Part shown: positions 1 through 8,412 of the stretch, in pieces | Numbering within the stretch: the stretch's first letter is position 1 | Layout: the number at the start of each line of letters is the position of its first letter | Assembly: GCF_019856455.1 (NCBI RefSeq) | Contig: NZ_CP082205.1 | Location: forward strand, 620,001 to 684,000 | From: Streptococcus suis | GTDB lineage: Bacteria; Bacillota; Bacilli; Lactobacillales; Streptococcaceae | Length of the DNA stretch: 64,000 nucleotides | Direction of reading: 5' to 3' | Program-made: the position numbers and the translations under genes | Notes under the pieces: generated by a model | Database searches by the model: none | What the model was told of the DNA's origin: nothing | What the model saw: only the letters and a program-made list of their open reading frames with translations

Positions 1-223
1 TGGCTAATTTTTTCTCAGACAGGTGTTTTGTGATTGGAACAATGCCGATAATTGGTCCAGTTTTATCTCCAGTTAATGCCAGTGTTTTGTAAATTTCGTG
101 TTCTTCAATTCCTGGTGGAAGTTGACCTTCGAAGGCATTTAAAACAAGGCTATCATGATTGATCTTAGCCTTGTCCAATATTTGGTCCACCAAGGTTTTC
201 TTTATTTTAACCTTTTTTGCCAT
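1..223 (-). CDS. ebsC: YbaK/EbsC-type Cys-tRNA(Pro) deacylase, N-terminal part
   Basis: The minus strand encodes about 74 N-terminal residues, beginning MAKKVKIKKTLVDQ and continuing past the window edge. Visible stretches such as AFEGQLPPGIEEHEIYKTL and LTGDKTGPIIGIVPI fit the YbaK/EbsC family. These editing hydrolases remove cysteine (or another wrong amino acid) from tRNA-Pro. The ATG (221-223) shares one base with the stop of the upstream membrane-protein gene (TAATG), so the two are translationally coupled. The C-terminal half lies outside the window, so full length and active-site lysine context cannot be judged beyond the start. Confidence 0.75.
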   Translation of the reverse strand, partial: MAKKVKIKKTLVDQILDKAKINHDSLVLNAFEGQLPPGIEEHEIYKTLALTGDKTGPIIGIVPITKHLSEKKLA

Positions 224-1065
224 TATTTATATTTTTCCTCAAGTTTACTCATCCAAAGCCCTAACCATGCTCCTAGTATAAATAGGACAATAGCAGCAAT
301 CCATGTAACAAAGTTCGCTCCAGCATAGGAAATAGACTCTTTATTACTTGCTTGTGGAATCAGAATCAGAAGAGTGGATGATGAGACGATACCAATAATA
401 AAGTGATAAACACGTGAATGGTATACTTTCAGAGCGTGGTCCATTGCTTTTGAAAAAGCCACCATTGCAAGAACGCCACCGATTGCGATTGGTAGGAAGG
501 TACCGAATAAATCAAGTGATTTGAAACCATTGAGCATGGGTGTGTAGATACCCAAAATCAATAGTAAGTTTGAAGGGCTGAGTCCAGGAACAAGTACCCC
601 TAAAGCAATCAAGGCACCTGCCAATACAAAACTAGCAAAAGTAGCTGGAAGTGTCCCGACAAGATCGCTCAAATTGTAAAGTAGGAGGCCAGAAATAATG
701 AATGTTCCAATCAACCAAGCTAAATCAATGCTGTCTCGTTTGCTCTTTTGAGTTGATTCTTTAAGTAGGCTAGGAATAGTTCCCACGATTGCTCCCGCAA
801 ATGCCCACAAAACTGGGACTTGGAAATGTTGCAATAAAAATTCTACAGGGAAAGAGAAAAGTGCGATTCCCAAAATTCCACCAATTCCTACAGGAACAAA
901 ATAAAGAAAGTTTTCCTTGAAATCTTTTCGAATATTTGCTAAAAATCCAATTAGTCGTTCGTAAATTCCAAGGATAGCAGCGAGTACCCCCCCTGAAACA
1001 CCAGGTAAGATAAAGCCGAGTGTGATAATCATACCTTTAATAATTCTTGAAATCCAAGAAGCCAT
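223..1065 (-). CDS. DUF368 membrane protein, probable polyprenyl-phosphate transporter
   Basis: A 280-residue polytopic membrane protein with about eight hydrophobic segments. It has the family's repeated glycine-rich signatures near the start (LPGVSGGVLAAILGIYE) and in the second half (VPGLSPSNLLLILGIY). DUF368 proteins have been shown in other bacteria to recycle undecaprenyl phosphate across the membrane for envelope synthesis; that role is transferred here by family. I start at the ATG at 1063-1065 because GGAGG lies 6 nt upstream; an in-frame TTG four codons earlier overlaps that ribosome-binding site and is unlikely. It is the first gene of an operon with the deacylase, with which it overlaps by one base. 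A TGCTATAAT extended -10 lies upstream at about 1097-1105. Confidence 0.85.
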   Translation of the reverse strand: MASWISRIIKGMIITLGFILPGVSGGVLAAILGIYERLIGFLANIRKDFKENFLYFVPVGIGGILGIALFSFPVEFLLQHFQVPVLWAFAGAIVGTIPSLLKESTQKSKRDSIDLAWLIGTFIISGLLLYNLSDLVGTLPATFASFVLAGALIALGVLVPGLSPSNLLLILGIYTPMLNGFKSLDLFGTFLPIAIGGVLAMVAFSKAMDHALKVYHSRVYHFIIGIVSSSTLLILIPQASNKESISYAGANFVTWIAAIVLFILGAWLGLWMSKLEEKYK

Positions 1066-1124
1066 AATTTCCTCCAAAATGTATTATAACGTTCCTATTA
1101 TAGCATAAAGCAAGTAAAAATAAT

Positions 1125-1165
1125 TAAAAAGACTGCCTGTTAGATAAAATCCAGCAGGCAGTTTT
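1125..1165 (-). terminator. Rho-independent terminator of thiT
   Basis: On the minus strand an 8-bp stem ACTGCCTG/CAGGCAGT (1154-1161 with 1132-1139) is followed by CTTTTT, directly after the thiT stop codon. Confidence 0.85.
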
Positions 1166-1167
1166 GG

Positions 1168-1716
1168 TTAAAGATTGTAAAAACCTGGTCTTGCTTTGTA
1201 GAGTAAGATGAGCAGAATAGAGGCAATTGCAGTGGAAGGAAGAATATAGCTGATATTGTAGGTAAAGGAATAGAACCAGACAGGGGTACCAGCTGGGGCA
1301 TAGTCTGCGTAGAAAATAATTCCTGATAAGAAGGTGGCTACCAATCGGATGCTTCCTCCTAGAAAACTAGCCAGAGTAATGGTGAGAGTAGCATTTTTAA
1401 GATCTTTTTGTTTGGATAGGGTGGGTGCCACTAAACCTGCTAAACCAATTCCGGCGTAAGAAAGTACGTAGTCAAGAAAAACTTGAAAAACGTTTAGGAA
1501 GTAGCCACCGTAGAAAAGTTGAATGGTTCCGACAATACCACCAGTAAGAACCCCTACCCCTAGTCCGTGGCGTAGAGCAAGCAGTAAGATTGGAAGCATG
1601 ACTAAAGACACAGATCCACCTTGGGGCATTGTAAAGAGCGGGATTTTGTCAAAGACGAGGGCAATTGCAGAAAAGATAGCGACTTCAGCTAGGATGGACA
1701 ATTTTGATGTGGACAT
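1168..1716 (-). CDS. thiT: ThiT, thiamine-specific S component of an ECF transporter
   Basis: A 182-residue membrane protein with six predicted membrane segments, the normal size for ThiT. It captures thiamine at the membrane and works with the shared EcfA/A'/T energising module, which is encoded elsewhere. The N-terminal LAEVAIFSAIALVFDKIP, the GGSVSLVMLPILLLALRHG loop and the late tryptophan/tyrosine-rich segment (WFYSFTYNISYILPS) match the family. It stands alone between its own terminator and a TPP riboswitch, which independently supports a thiamine role. The ATG at 1714-1716 is preceded by AAAGGAG (1723-1732 region), which can be occluded by RNA pairing; see the riboswitch entry. Confidence 0.93.
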   Translation of the reverse strand: MSTSKLSILAEVAIFSAIALVFDKIPLFTMPQGGSVSLVMLPILLLALRHGLGVGVLTGGIVGTIQLFYGGYFLNVFQVFLDYVLSYAGIGLAGLVAPTLSKQKDLKNATLTITLASFLGGSIRLVATFLSGIIFYADYAPAGTPVWFYSFTYNISYILPSTAIASILLILLYKARPGFYNL

Positions 1717-1722
1717 AAAAAT

Positions 1723-1752
1723 ACTCCTTTGTAGACAGTGAACAAAGGAGTG
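1723..1752 (-). promoter_or_regulatory. Shine-Dalgarno-sequestering hairpin, riboswitch expression platform
   Basis: CACTCCTTTGT (1742-1752, minus strand) is perfectly complementary over 10 nt to the thiT ribosome-binding segment ACAAAGGAGT (1723-1732). The same CACTCCTTTGT also pairs over 11 nt with ACAAAGGAGTG at the aptamer's 5' edge (1854-1864), which overlaps P1. This predicts translational rather than termination control. Confidence 0.75.
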
Positions 1753-1785
1753 TTTATAGCAGAGTATAGTATCATTCTATAAAGC

Positions 1786-1866
1786 ACACAATTCCTACGC
1801 TAGTGTTAACTAGATCAGGTTCGAGGATTTCGCAGTTGCGATCTCAGCCGAAGCACTCCTTTGTGT
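1786..1866 (-). promoter_or_regulatory. TPP riboswitch (THI element) aptamer
   Basis: Read on the minus strand, the aptamer carries the conserved CTGAGA core, the AACCTGATCTAGTTAACA segment and the GCGTAGGAA 3' motif, bounded by a P1 helix ACACAA/TTGTGT (1861-1866 with 1786-1791). It lies 70 nt upstream of thiT, so thiamine pyrophosphate should repress transporter synthesis. Confidence 0.93.
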
Positions 1867-1893
1867 ATATGTAATTAGTGAGATTATAACATT

Positions 1894-2748
1894 TTATTCA
1901 GGTGTTGTAAATAGTTTCTGATAAACTTCATTAGGATCCTTCAGGGTAGTAATAATGTTGAGGTCTAGGTGGTGCTCAAAGCCGTTTACATAACCACGTG
2001 AGGTATATTGGTGAAGATCGTAGTCCAAGTCAGTATTTGGAGCAGCATTGTAGTAGCCAGAATCATTACCGTATGTAGGAATCCAAATGGCGTCAAATTT
2101 ATCCACATTGATGCTGTGGTCTTCCATGAAATAGGTTCCGACGTAAATTCCAATGTTTTTAGCACCGAGAGTTTCTAACTCTTTTCGAAAAGCCTCCACT
2201 CCAGCATTCATATCATCCATGGTATATTCTTCGACGTCTAACCAATAGAAGGTTGGCTTGTACTTATTTGCGGCCTTATAAAAGCTTCGAGCTTCCTCTC
2301 GCATGTTCTCAATACTATTTCCCGTGACATAGGCATAGACAGCAACAGGGATATTTCTTGCTTGAAATTCTTTAATATGGGTATCAAAGGATTTATCTAA
2401 CCCATTTTTATCAGTCGCAGTATTTTCGTTTTTAGTGTGTGATCCACTTTGAATACGAATGATTGCGCCAGAAATGTTTTTGCTAAGGGTATCGTAGTCA
2501 ATTTCAGACGGTCTCTGCCAAGCAGAAACGTCGATGATAGGTTTCATTTCGAGCGCATTTGCAATGTAATAACTTGAACTAGAATTTGTTGTTTTAGAAC
2601 TTGTACTGGTGTTTGATTGTTTGACTGCGGGTTCGTTAGCTACCTCCGTCTTATTTACAGTATTTCCAGTCACCCCAGTGATGAAAATAAGAGCAAAGAA
2701 GGATAGGAAAAAAACAACAACAATCATCGGATTTAGTTTCTTTCTCAT
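1894..2748 (-). CDS. GH25 muramidase (lysozyme-like), membrane anchored
   Basis: A 284-residue protein. Residues about 8-28 form a signal anchor, followed by a Ser/Thr/Asn-rich linker (about 30-65) and a glycoside hydrolase family 25 domain (about 70-280). Catalytic acids are visible: Asp73 in PIIDVSAWQ and the DVEEY motif at about 171-175. GH25 enzymes cut the MurNAc-GlcNAc bond of peptidoglycan. There is no choline- or LysM-type wall-binding repeat, so it probably acts at the membrane-wall interface as a housekeeping hydrolase rather than a phage endolysin. A TAGAAT -10-like box ends 7 nt before the ATG, so the mRNA may be leaderless. Confidence 0.85.
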   Translation of the reverse strand: MRKKLNPMIVVVFFLSFFALIFITGVTGNTVNKTEVANEPAVKQSNTSTSSKTTNSSSSYYIANALEMKPIIDVSAWQRPSEIDYDTLSKNISGAIIRIQSGSHTKNENTATDKNGLDKSFDTHIKEFQARNIPVAVYAYVTGNSIENMREEARSFYKAANKYKPTFYWLDVEEYTMDDMNAGVEAFRKELETLGAKNIGIYVGTYFMEDHSINVDKFDAIWIPTYGNDSGYYNAAPNTDLDYDLHQYTSRGYVNGFEHHLDLNIITTLKDPNEVYQKLFTTPE

Positions 2749-2860
2749 CTCCTCAATTCTACCGTAAAATCATGAAAAAATCAAAAAAATACGATTCAAG
2801 AAATAGTAAAAGATTATCTGAACTTGACATAATAAAGGGAATAGGGTAGGCTAAATTGGT

Positions 2861-3364
2861 ATGCATGACAAAAGTGAAAAAGTAAGACGTGTTAGTCAGC
2901 TAGTTGTTCTGTCCTCTTTGACGATTGTTTTAAGGGTGGTTTTTGGGCCATTTCCCAATATAAAGCCTCTCACGGCTATTTTCCTCATTGTTCTGTCCTA
3001 TTTCAGTTTGCTGGAGAGCTGGATATTGATGATACTAGTGATGGTAGGGAGTGGCTTGCTTTTTGGATTTGGCACAGTTGTTTTGTGGCAAGTTCTTAGT
3101 TTTGCTTTTATCCAATTTATATGGTGGTTGGCAATCGGTCCTTTTATCAAAAAAGAGAACATTCCCTTGTGGCTACAGAGTCTTCTGGCGGGGATTCTTG
3201 TCTTTTTGTATGGGCTAACGATAAGTTTTTTATCTGCTACACAGTTTGGGACTTCCCCTATCGTCTTTTGGCTTAATGGTCTAGTCTTTGATGGTTTACA
3301 CGCTGCTTCAACAGTTTTGTTTTATCCAATTATCGATTATATTTTTAGGAGATTTTATAAATGA
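2861..3364 (+). CDS. ECF transporter S component, substrate unassigned
   Basis: A 167-residue, very hydrophobic protein with five to six membrane segments, the size and style of ECF-type S (substrate-capture) components. The N-terminal region (QLVVLSSLTIVLRVVFGPFPNIKPLTAIF) resembles the helix-1 segment that docks S components on EcfT. It overlaps the following DUF4430 lipoprotein gene by the tetranucleotide ATGA. DUF4430 resembles the C-terminal domain of transcobalamin, so a corrinoid or a similar large cofactor is a reasonable guess, but nothing in the sequence proves the ligand. No EcfA/T genes are nearby, so it would share the general module. Confidence 0.75.
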   Translation: MHDKSEKVRRVSQLVVLSSLTIVLRVVFGPFPNIKPLTAIFLIVLSYFSLLESWILMILVMVGSGLLFGFGTVVLWQVLSFAFIQFIWWLAIGPFIKKENIPLWLQSLLAGILVFLYGLTISFLSATQFGTSPIVFWLNGLVFDGLHAASTVLFYPIIDYIFRRFYK

Positions 3365-3726
3365 AAAAAATTAGTATTATGTTGATGGTTGTCTTCTCGC
3401 TCTTCTTGGCTGCTTGTACAAACACTACTGAGAAACAGAGTGACTCGGCTATCGAAGTCACTTTACAGATTACAACCAAGGACAAAGAGAATCGTCAGGA
3501 AGTTACTGCGGAAGAAGGTGATAGTGTCATGGATGTACTTAAAGAACATCATGACATTGTAGAAGACAATGGTTTGATAACAGAAATTGATGGTGTTAGC
3601 CAAGATGCGAGTACCAATACATACTGGATGTATAAAGTTAATGGCCAAATGGCTGATAAAGGGGCGAAAGACCTTACAGTTGCGAATGGGGATGAAATTG
3701 AATTTTATCTTGAAACATTTGAATAG
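3361..3726 (+). CDS. DUF4430 lipoprotein, partner of the ECF S component
   Basis: A 121-residue secreted lipoprotein. It has a basic start, a hydrophobic core and the lipobox LAAC, with the lipidated cysteine at residue 19. The mature part contains a DUF4430 domain (about residues 32-120) with VTAEEGDSVMDVLKEH and the YWMYKVNGQMADKGAKDLTVANGDEIEF motif region, a beta-grasp-like fold related to the ligand-binding C-terminal domain of transcobalamin and intrinsic factor. Coupled by ATGA overlap to the S component, it is likely an extracellular ligand-binding accessory to it. That functional link is inference from operon structure. Confidence 0.8.
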   Translation: MKKISIMLMVVFSLFLAACTNTTEKQSDSAIEVTLQITTKDKENRQEVTAEEGDSVMDVLKEHHDIVEDNGLITEIDGVSQDASTNTYWMYKVNGQMADKGAKDLTVANGDEIEFYLETFE

Positions 3727-3731
3727 ATATG

Positions 3732-3750
3732 AAAGGCTTCGGCCTTTTTC
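3732..3750 (+). terminator. Terminator after the DUF4430 gene
   Basis: A compact AAAGGC-TTCG-GCCTTT hairpin followed by a T tract, 5 nt after the lipoprotein stop codon. Confidence 0.75.
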
Positions 3751-3821
3751 TTGTCGACAAAAGTTAGTTCCGAATGTTTGCAGAGCAACTTAGAAAGTGA
3801 TAAGTATTTTTATACAAAGTA

Positions 3822-3830
3822 TGCTATAAT
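3822..3830 (+). promoter_or_regulatory. Extended -10 promoter of ftsW
   Basis: TGCTATAAT, an extended -10 element, lies 32 nt upstream of the ftsW ATG; no good -35 is seen. Confidence 0.6.
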
Positions 3831-3862
3831 AAGAGCTATACTCGAAGAAGGTTGGATAAGCA

Positions 3863-5077
3863 ATGAAGATTGACAAACGTCAGTTGTTGAATTACTCCAT
3901 ACTGATTCCCTATCTCATCTTATCGGTGATTGGGTTGGTCATGGTCTATTCGACAACCAGTGCTACGCAAATTATTAATGGTAGAAATCCATTTAGAACA
4001 GTGATTAACCAGGCAGGATTCTGGATTGTCAGCTTGGTAGCAATCTATACGATTTATCGTATGAAATTAAGTTTTTTACGCAAGAAAGCCGTTATCTATT
4101 CGGTTATTTTGGTAGAAGTATTTCTGTTGGCTATTTCTCGGTTGTTTCCTCCGATTAAGGGGGCTCATGGCTGGATTCCTCTGCCAATCGCAGGAACCTT
4201 GCAGCCGGCAGAATATTTGAAATTAATTATCATTTGGTATCTGGCACATGAGTTTGCAAAACAACAGGCGGATATTCGAACTTATGACTATGTATCGTTG
4301 ATTAAAGGAAGTTGGATTCCGAAAGAGTTTACAGATTGGCGGGTGGTCAGTCTGCTCCTCCTTGGTCTAGTTGCGACACTGCCAGACTTGGGAAATGCGA
4401 CGATTATTGTGCTGATTATGGTCGTGATGATTAGTGTGAGTGGGATTGCCTATCGCTGGTTTTCAACAGCGGTTTTGGGAATTGTAGCCGCCTCAACAGT
4501 TATTTTAGGGACGATTCGTATTTTGGGTGTAGAAACGGTGGAAAAAATTCCGCTCTTTGGTTATATTGCTCGTCGATTCGCGGCCTATTTTGATCCATTT
4601 GGTAATGCCACCAACTCAGGTCTTCAATTGACTCATTCTTACTATGCGATGAGTAACGGTGGATGGCTTGGACGTGGCTTGGGAAATTCGATTGAGAAAA
4701 AGGGGTATCTACCAGAGGCCCACAACGACTTTGCGTTTTCGATTGTCATTGAAGAGCTCGGTTTTGTCGGAGCTAGTTTAATTCTAGCCATATTGTTCTT
4801 TTTGATTATTCGAATTATTATTGTAGGCGTCCGTGCTCGTAGTCCATTTAATGCGATGATGGCACTTGGAATGGCTGGTATGCTTCTGATTCAAACATTT
4901 GTCAATATCGGAGGAATTTCAGGAATTATTCCTGCAACGGGGGTAACTTTCCCCTTCTTGTCACAGGGTGGATCGAGTCTTTTGATTATTTCCATCGGGA
5001 TAGGGTTTGTTTTGAATATTGATGCTAGTGAAAAACGTCGATTAATTGAAGAAGAAATAGAGCGTACGCTAATTTAG
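3863..5077 (+). CDS. ftsW: FtsW, septal peptidoglycan polymerase (SEDS family)
   Basis: A 404-residue SEDS-family membrane protein with about ten membrane segments. It has the family's PPIKGAHGWIPLP loop, the QPAEYLKLIIIWYLA helix, the PDLGNATIIV motif and the C-terminal GISGIIPATGVTFPFLSQGGSSLL signature. SEDS proteins polymerise lipid II glycan strands with a partner class B PBP; FtsW acts at the division septum. RodA is the alternative call, but placement directly upstream of ppc is the usual streptococcal position of ftsW. The 21-nt gap to ppc suggests co-transcription. Confidence 0.9.
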   Translation: MKIDKRQLLNYSILIPYLILSVIGLVMVYSTTSATQIINGRNPFRTVINQAGFWIVSLVAIYTIYRMKLSFLRKKAVIYSVILVEVFLLAISRLFPPIKGAHGWIPLPIAGTLQPAEYLKLIIIWYLAHEFAKQQADIRTYDYVSLIKGSWIPKEFTDWRVVSLLLLGLVATLPDLGNATIIVLIMVVMISVSGIAYRWFSTAVLGIVAASTVILGTIRILGVETVEKIPLFGYIARRFAAYFDPFGNATNSGLQLTHSYYAMSNGGWLGRGLGNSIEKKGYLPEAHNDFAFSIVIEELGFVGASLILAILFFLIIRIIIVGVRARSPFNAMMALGMAGMLLIQTFVNIGGISGIIPATGVTFPFLSQGGSSLLIISIGIGFVLNIDASEKRRLIEEEIERTLI

Positions 5078-5097
5078 AGATAGGAAAGAGGTAGGAG

Positions 5098-7794
5098 ATG
5101 GCTATTCAAAAATTAGAAAACTATAACAACAAGGAAGCAATCCGTGAAGAAGTAACGATTCTAACATCTATTTTGGAAGAAGTAGCAGCCCAAATGATGC
5201 CTGCAGAGACTTTTGCTAAAATTGTAGAATTATCTCAATTGTCTCGTCAGGATGATTATCAGGCATTGATTGCTATTATCAGTCAGTTGAATAATGATGA
5301 ACTAGCAGTTATTTCTAGATACTTTGCTGTTTTGCCACTTTTGATTAATATATCAGAAGATGTTGACTTGGCCTATGAAATCAACCATCAAAACAATATT
5401 GATCAAGATTATCTTGGTAAGATTTCAACAACAATTGATATGGTTTCCAAACAAGAAAATGCAGCTGAAATCCTTGAAAAGTTGAATGTTGTTCCAGTCT
5501 TGACAGCCCATCCTACTCAGGTTCAACGCCAGTCTATGCTTGATTTAACCAAGCATATTCATGAGTTGCTTCGTCGTTATCGCGATGTAAAATTGGGCTT
5601 GCTCAATAAAAACAAATGGGAAGATGAGCTCCGTTGTTACATTGAAATTATCATGCAGACGGATATGATTCGTGAGAAGAAGTTGAAGGTAACCAATGAA
5701 ATCACAAACGTTATGGAGTATTACAATTCTTCCTTTATTAAGGCTGTCACTAAGCTGCAGCGGGAATACAAACGTTTGGCCGCTGAGAAAGGAATCGTCT
5801 TAAATAATCCTCGTCCAATTACAATGGGTATGTGGATTGGGGGAGACCGTGATGGAAATCCATTTGTTACTGCAGAGACCTTGAAGCTGTCTGCCTTGAC
5901 TCAGTGTGAAGTTATTATGAATTATTACGATGAGCAACTCTATAAACTCTATCGGAATTTTTCGCTCTCAACTTCCATTGTAAATGTATCTACAGCGGTT
6001 AAGATGCTGGCGGATTTATCTGAAGATAGTTCTGTCTACCGTGAAAATGAGCCTTATCGTCGTGCTTTTCACTATATTCAGATGAAACTTGCAAATACAA
6101 GAGATTATCTAGTTCACAATAAGCCGTCAGATGTTCGCTATAGTAATGTAGCCGAGTTTAAAGCTGATTTATTAGCCATCAAACAATCTTTGGTCGAAAA
6201 TAAATCAATGGCGCTATTGAAAGGTGATTTTACAGAATTACTTGAAGCGGTCGAAGCGTTTGGTTTCTACCTAGCTAGTATCGATATGCGCCAAGACTCT
6301 TCTATTCATGAAGCAAGTGTTGCGGAGCTATTGGCCTCTGCCCGTATCGTAGAAGACTACTCCAGTTTATCTGAGGAAGCTAAATGCCATGTTCTTTTGA
6401 AACAGTTGGAAACTGATCCACGCATTCTTTCTGCAACGCACATGCCAAAGTCAGAACAATTAGAAAAAGAATTGGCCATCTTTGCTGCTGCGCGTGAATT
6501 GAAAGATAAGCTAGGTGAGGAGATCATCAAGCAACATATTATTTCACACTCGGAGAGTGTTTCTGATTTACTGGAATTAGCTGTCCTATTAAAAGAAGTT
6601 GGTCTAGTAGATGTCGATAAGGCCCGTGTTCAGATTGTTCCACTTTTTGAGACAATCGAGGACTTAGATAATGCACCTGATACCATGCGTCAATATCTGC
6701 AATTAGATTTAGCGAAACGTTGGATTGCAGGCAATAAATACTACCAAGAAATCATGCTTGGCTACTCAGATTCCAACAAGGATGGTGGCTACCTATCCTC
6801 CGGCTGGACACTCTACAAAGCACAGAATGAATTGACGCAAATTGGTCAAGACTACGGAGTAAACATCACCTTCTTCCACGGTCGTGGAGGGACTGTTGGT
6901 CGTGGTGGTGGTCCTTCCTACGATGCGATTACATCTCAGCCATTTGGTTCCATCAAGGACCGGCTTCGTTTGACAGAACAAGGCGAAGTGATAGGCAATA
7001 AATACGGTAACAAAGACGCAGCCTACTATAATTTAGAAATGCTGGTATCTGCAACGCTTGACCGTATGGTTACACAAATGATTACCGATCCAAATGAAAT
7101 CGATGGCTATCGCGAAACCATGGATGAAATTGTATCAGATAGCTATCGTATATATAGAGATCTTGTGTTCAATAATCCACATTTTTATGATTATTTCTTT
7201 GCCGCTAGTCCAATTCGTGAAGTATCAAGCCTGAACATTGGCTCACGTCCAGCGGCTCGAAAAACCATCACAGAAATCGGTGGTTTGCGTGCGATTCCAT
7301 GGGTATTCTCTTGGTCACAAAACCGTGTCATGTTGCCAGGTTGGTATGGAGTTGGTTCAAGTTTCAAACGCTTTATTGATAAGCACCCTGATAATTTGTC
7401 TAAGTTACAAAAAATGTACGAATCCTGGCCATTCTTCCGTTCACTTCTATCAAACGTGGATATGGTATTGTCTAAATCCAATATGAATATCGCATTTGAA
7501 TATGCTAAAATGTGTGAAAGCGAAGAGGTACGAAATATCTTCCATGTCATTTTAGATGAGTGGCAGTTGACCAAAGAAATTATTTTGTCAATCGAGCAAA
7601 ATGATGAGCTTTTAGCAGAACTACCGTTCCTAAAAGCCAGTCTTGATTATCGCATGCCTTATTTCAATGTGCTCAACTATATTCAGATTGAATTAATTCA
7701 TCGTCTTCGTCGTGGAGAATTGAGCAAAGAACAAGAGAATCTCATTCATATTACCATCAACGGTGTGGCAACAGGTTTGCGAAATTCTGGTTAA
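5098..7794 (+). CDS. ppc: Phosphoenolpyruvate carboxylase
   Basis: A full-length 898-residue enzyme that carboxylates PEP with bicarbonate to give oxaloacetate, feeding aspartate synthesis in streptococci, which lack a complete TCA cycle. The catalytic histidine motif LTAHPTQ (His138), [12 protein letters not shown] (about residues 557-568) and the glycine-rich [15 protein letters not shown] loop (about 591-605) are intact, and the C-terminus [11 protein letters not shown] is family-typical. The ATG follows GGTAGGAG. The gene is read through from ftsW and ends at a clear terminator. Confidence 0.97.
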
Positions 7795-7802
7795 TCTTAT
7801 TT

Positions 7803-7831
7803 AAGCAACTTCTTCGGAGGTTGCTTTTTTA
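7803..7831 (+). terminator. Terminator of ftsW-ppc
   Basis: Stem AAGCAAC/GTTGCTT around a TTCTTCGGAG loop, followed by six T residues, starts 9 nt after the ppc stop. Confidence 0.88.
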
Positions 7832-7863
7832 ATACTGTAAAGGATATAATGTTTTTAAAAAAT

Positions 7864-7891
7864 TGTAACCAAATTGAATTTCATTCGTTTT
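7864..7891 (+). promoter_or_regulatory. Possible ECF-sigma-type promoter before the sigma gene
   Basis: TGTAACC (7864-7870) and CGTTTT (7886-7891), 15 nt apart, resemble the AAC / CGT pair used by many ECF sigma factors and lie just upstream of an ECF sigma gene. An ordinary TATAAT also occurs at about 7845-7850. Autoregulation is inference. Confidence 0.35.
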
Positions 7892-7908
7892 ATTAGTGAA
7901 AGGAGGAG

Positions 7909-8412
7909 ATGGGCATCAAATTGGATGAATATGAAAAAGAAGTCATCGGCATTGCCGAGGAGATTTCCTACTACCTGCAAAAATCAGGCGCCACATTTGC
8001 AGACAGCCAGGATATAGCCCAGGATGTACTGGTGAAAATTTTAGAAGCAGAACTTGTCCTTCCTTTTGATAAATTACGAGCCTGGCTTTATCGTTCGGCA
8101 GTTAGAGCCTACATCGACAAATATAGGAGGGACAAGCACTATCATGAAATTCTACAAAGGGAATTTTTTACTAGCGAGCAAGTATTGGTTTATGACCAAG
8201 ATGGTTATGAAGAACTATATCAGGCAGTAGCAGACCTGCCAGCCAAGTATCAGCATGTCATTGACCTTTACTATTTTCAGGATATGAGTGTCAAAGAGAT
8301 TGCGCATATCTTAGGATATAGTCAGAGTTTGGTGAAAATCAATCTTTACCGCGGTCGAAAACTTCTAGCAAAAAACTTAAAAGAGAAAGGGTATGAATAT
8401 GAAAACTTTTGA
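7909..8412 (+). CDS. ECF-type RNA polymerase sigma factor
   Basis: A 167-residue protein with sigma-70 region 2 (residues about 20-75, including FADSQDIAQDVLVKIL and LRAWLYRSAVRAYIDKYRR) and region 4 (about 105-155, with LPAKYQHVIDLYYFQDMSVKEIAHILGYS as the -35-binding helix-turn-helix). It lacks regions 1 and 3, as expected for group 4 (ECF) sigma factors. It overlaps the next gene, a membrane-anchored regulator, by 20 nt, the normal sigma/anti-sigma arrangement. The stimulus is unknown. ECF sigma factors are rare in streptococci, which makes the pair noteworthy. AGGAGG sits unusually close to the ATG. Confidence 0.88.
   Translation: MGIKLDEYEKEVIGIAEEISYYLQKSGATFADSQDIAQDVLVKILEAELVLPFDKLRAWLYRSAVRAYIDKYRRDKHYHEILQREFFTSEQVLVYDQDGYEELYQAVADLPAKYQHVIDLYYFQDMSVKEIAHILGYSQSLVKINLYRGRKLLAKNLKEKGYEYENF

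Noticed and set aside
1894..2748. Prophage endolysin
   Set aside because: No holin or phage genes nearby, and the enzyme has a signal anchor and linker instead of wall-binding repeats.
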